A stretch of DNA of 64,000 bases. It comes from Bacteroidia bacterium. GTDB lineage: Bacteria; Bacteroidota; Bacteroidia; Flavobacteriales; Flavobacteriaceae. Below, piece by piece: positions 62,921 to 64,000 of the stretch. Under the pieces are notes generated by a model. It was not told where the DNA came from and ran no database searches. It worked only from the letters and a program-made list of their open reading frames with translations. The stretch covers positions 1-64,000 of the forward strand of contig JAUIBW010000011.1 of the NCBI GenBank assembly GCA_030427585.1, written 5' to 3'. How positions within the stretch are numbered: the first letter of the stretch is position 1; every line of letters starts with the position of its first letter. The translations under genes and the position numbers were made by a program.

Positions 62921-64000
62921 CTAATTTAATTTTCCTGATTTAATAAACTCTCTTTTTATTCCATCAGTTATATCGTGATACGAAACTTTTATACTTTCTT
63001 TAGCAAGTACATTAAGACAGACATATTGTACTACATTCATAATATCTGCACCCGTTAAGTCAAATTTTTGTGCAAGTTGTTTTAGGTCAACACCTTTATC
63101 TAATTTAAGACTATCAGGAAAAGCTCTCTGCCATAGATATAAGCGTTCTTGTACTCTTGGTATTGGGAAATGAATAATAGATTGAAAACGTCTTACAAAG
63201 GCTTCATCAATATTACTTTTAAAGTTTGAAGCTAAAATAATTAGGCCTTGATAAGTTTCAATCCTTTGAAGAAGATAAGCAACCTCTTGATTTGCATAGC
63301 GGTCATGAGAATTTTGAACTTGAGTTCGTCTTCCGAAAAGGGCATCAGCTTCATCAAAAAACAAAATCCAATCTCTATTTTCAGCTCTATTAAAAAGGTT
63401 GGCCAAGTTTTTCTCAGTTTCTCCTATATATTTTGATACAACCGATGATAAATCAACTCTATAGATGTCTCTATTTGTGTATTTTCCTAGTAAGTTTGCT
63501 GTAAGAGTTTTACCTGTTCCCGGAGGGCCATAAAATAAAGCACGATATCCAGGTTTTAACTTACTTCTCATTTTTAATTTATCTAATAATACTTCTTTAT
63601 ATTTGAGCCAGGTAAATATATCTTGTATTTGTGTTAAAGTCGATTTTGGTAATACAAGATCTTCCCAGGTTTGTTCTGTTGTAATTCGTGCTGCGGGAAA
63701 CTCTGAACTAAAACTAGGTCTTGTCATTTTTCCTAAGGTTATTTTTTCAACATATTCTCTTTCTATAATAAGTTGACCACTCATTTCTGGTTCATTTTTT
63801 TCTGGTTCTGCTAATCGTAATATTTGTTTTTTGGCAAGCCAATGGTCTGGAGAGAATAGGTGTTGAATTTGAAATCGATCTTCAAGATTCTCACCAGCCA
63901 AAATGAAGAGTGCAGTCTCTCCCGAAGGTAAAAAACCTCTATGCCCCTTACCTCTTACCCCTCCTAAATGAGGAAACGTACCACCATTTGGATACACTCT
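62921..64000 (-). CDS. AAA+ ATPase of extracellular contractile injection system type (5' end cut by window)
   Basis: The frame is open to the window edge, so the gene starts outside; the visible 358 codons include the whole C-terminus. N-part: GFLPSGETALFILAGENLEDR and FSPDHWLAKKQIL resemble the eCIS/Afp15-PVC15 ATPase. The AAA+ core has Walker A GPPGTGKT, Walker B ILFFDEADALFG, sensor ILASNFKSNID and arginine finger region RRFQS. Such ATPases help assemble or cap contractile tubes. The cluster itself would lie beyond the right edge. Confidence 0.75.
   Translation of the reverse strand, partial: RVYPNGGTFPHLGGVRGKGHRGFLPSGETALFILAGENLEDRFQIQHLFSPDHWLAKKQILRLAEPEKNEPEMSGQLIIEREYVEKITLGKMTRPSFSSEFPAARITTEQTWEDLVLPKSTLTQIQDIFTWLKYKEVLLDKLKMRSKLKPGYRALFYGPPGTGKTLTANLLGKYTNRDIYRVDLSSVVSKYIGETEKNLANLFNRAENRDWILFFDEADALFGRRTQVQNSHDRYANQEVAYLLQRIETYQGLIILASNFKSNIDEAFVRRFQSIIHFPIPRVQERLYLWQRAFPDSLKLDKGVDLKQLAQKFDLTGADIMNVVQYVCLNVLAKESIKVSYHDITDGIKREFIKSGKLN

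Overview
The window looks like the chromosome of a marine Flavobacteriia member (Bacteroidota, close to Aquimarina-type genomes). The DNA is AT-rich. Two secreted proteins end in type IX secretion (T9SS) sorting domains, several lipoproteins are present, predicted promoters use the Bacteroidota TAnnTTTG -7 box, and the RHS proteins are of the Bacteroidota type. The genus is inferred from style only.

Layout. 1-0.5 kb: a 5'-truncated XRE regulator beside short repeated motifs. 0.55-14.3 kb, minus strand: a polymorphic-toxin style locus. In transcription order it holds a secreted repeat/coiled-coil protein, a Skp/OmpH chaperone, a four-helix-bundle protein, a lipoprotein, a 1869-aa RHS-like protein, a 1488-aa RHS protein with a unique C-terminal tail, and a small overlapping membrane protein that may be its immunity partner. 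Degenerate GAAGTCC heptamer arrays fill five stretches between these genes and also sit inside the N-terminal coding region of two exported proteins. 15.0-23.1 kb: a class V aminotransferase, mfd, small unknown genes, and a membrane-bound XRE regulator next to a serine hydrolase. 23.2-26.8 kb, minus strand: an NHL-repeat lipoprotein, a membrane AraC regulator with candidate repeated operators, a YraN protein and an LD-carboxypeptidase. 27.0-34.2 kb, plus strand: the DUF1800/DUF1501 pair, metG, an HDAC-family hydrolase, a zinc-finger-like protein and a PPOX-family protein. 34.3-43.7 kb: a CBS protein, an M28 peptidase, the sdhCAB operon, a methionine-type aminotransferase and dinB. 43.8-50.1 kb: a CYTH protein, an SH3 lipoprotein, a PAS histidine kinase with a single-domain response regulator, a YCII lipoprotein and a T9SS-exported trypsin-fold protease. 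50.3-59.5 kb, minus strand: bacterial alpha-2-macroglobulin, a 21-bp tandem repeat array, two small genes and penicillin-binding protein 1C. 60.1-64 kb: an orphan cysteine-rich double-glycine peptide, a TIR-domain protein coupled to a beta-aspartyl peptidase, and the cut end of an AAA+ ATPase of the extracellular contractile injection system (eCIS) type.

The core housekeeping genes (mfd, metG, sdhCAB, dinB, pbpC) are ordinary. The accessory ends of the window hold the unusual material: the heptamer-array/four-helix-bundle association in the RHS locus, the RHS tail and its putative immunity gene, the 8-Cys leader peptide flanked by long direct repeats, and the TIR gene with an inverted-repeat promoter next to an eCIS ATPase.
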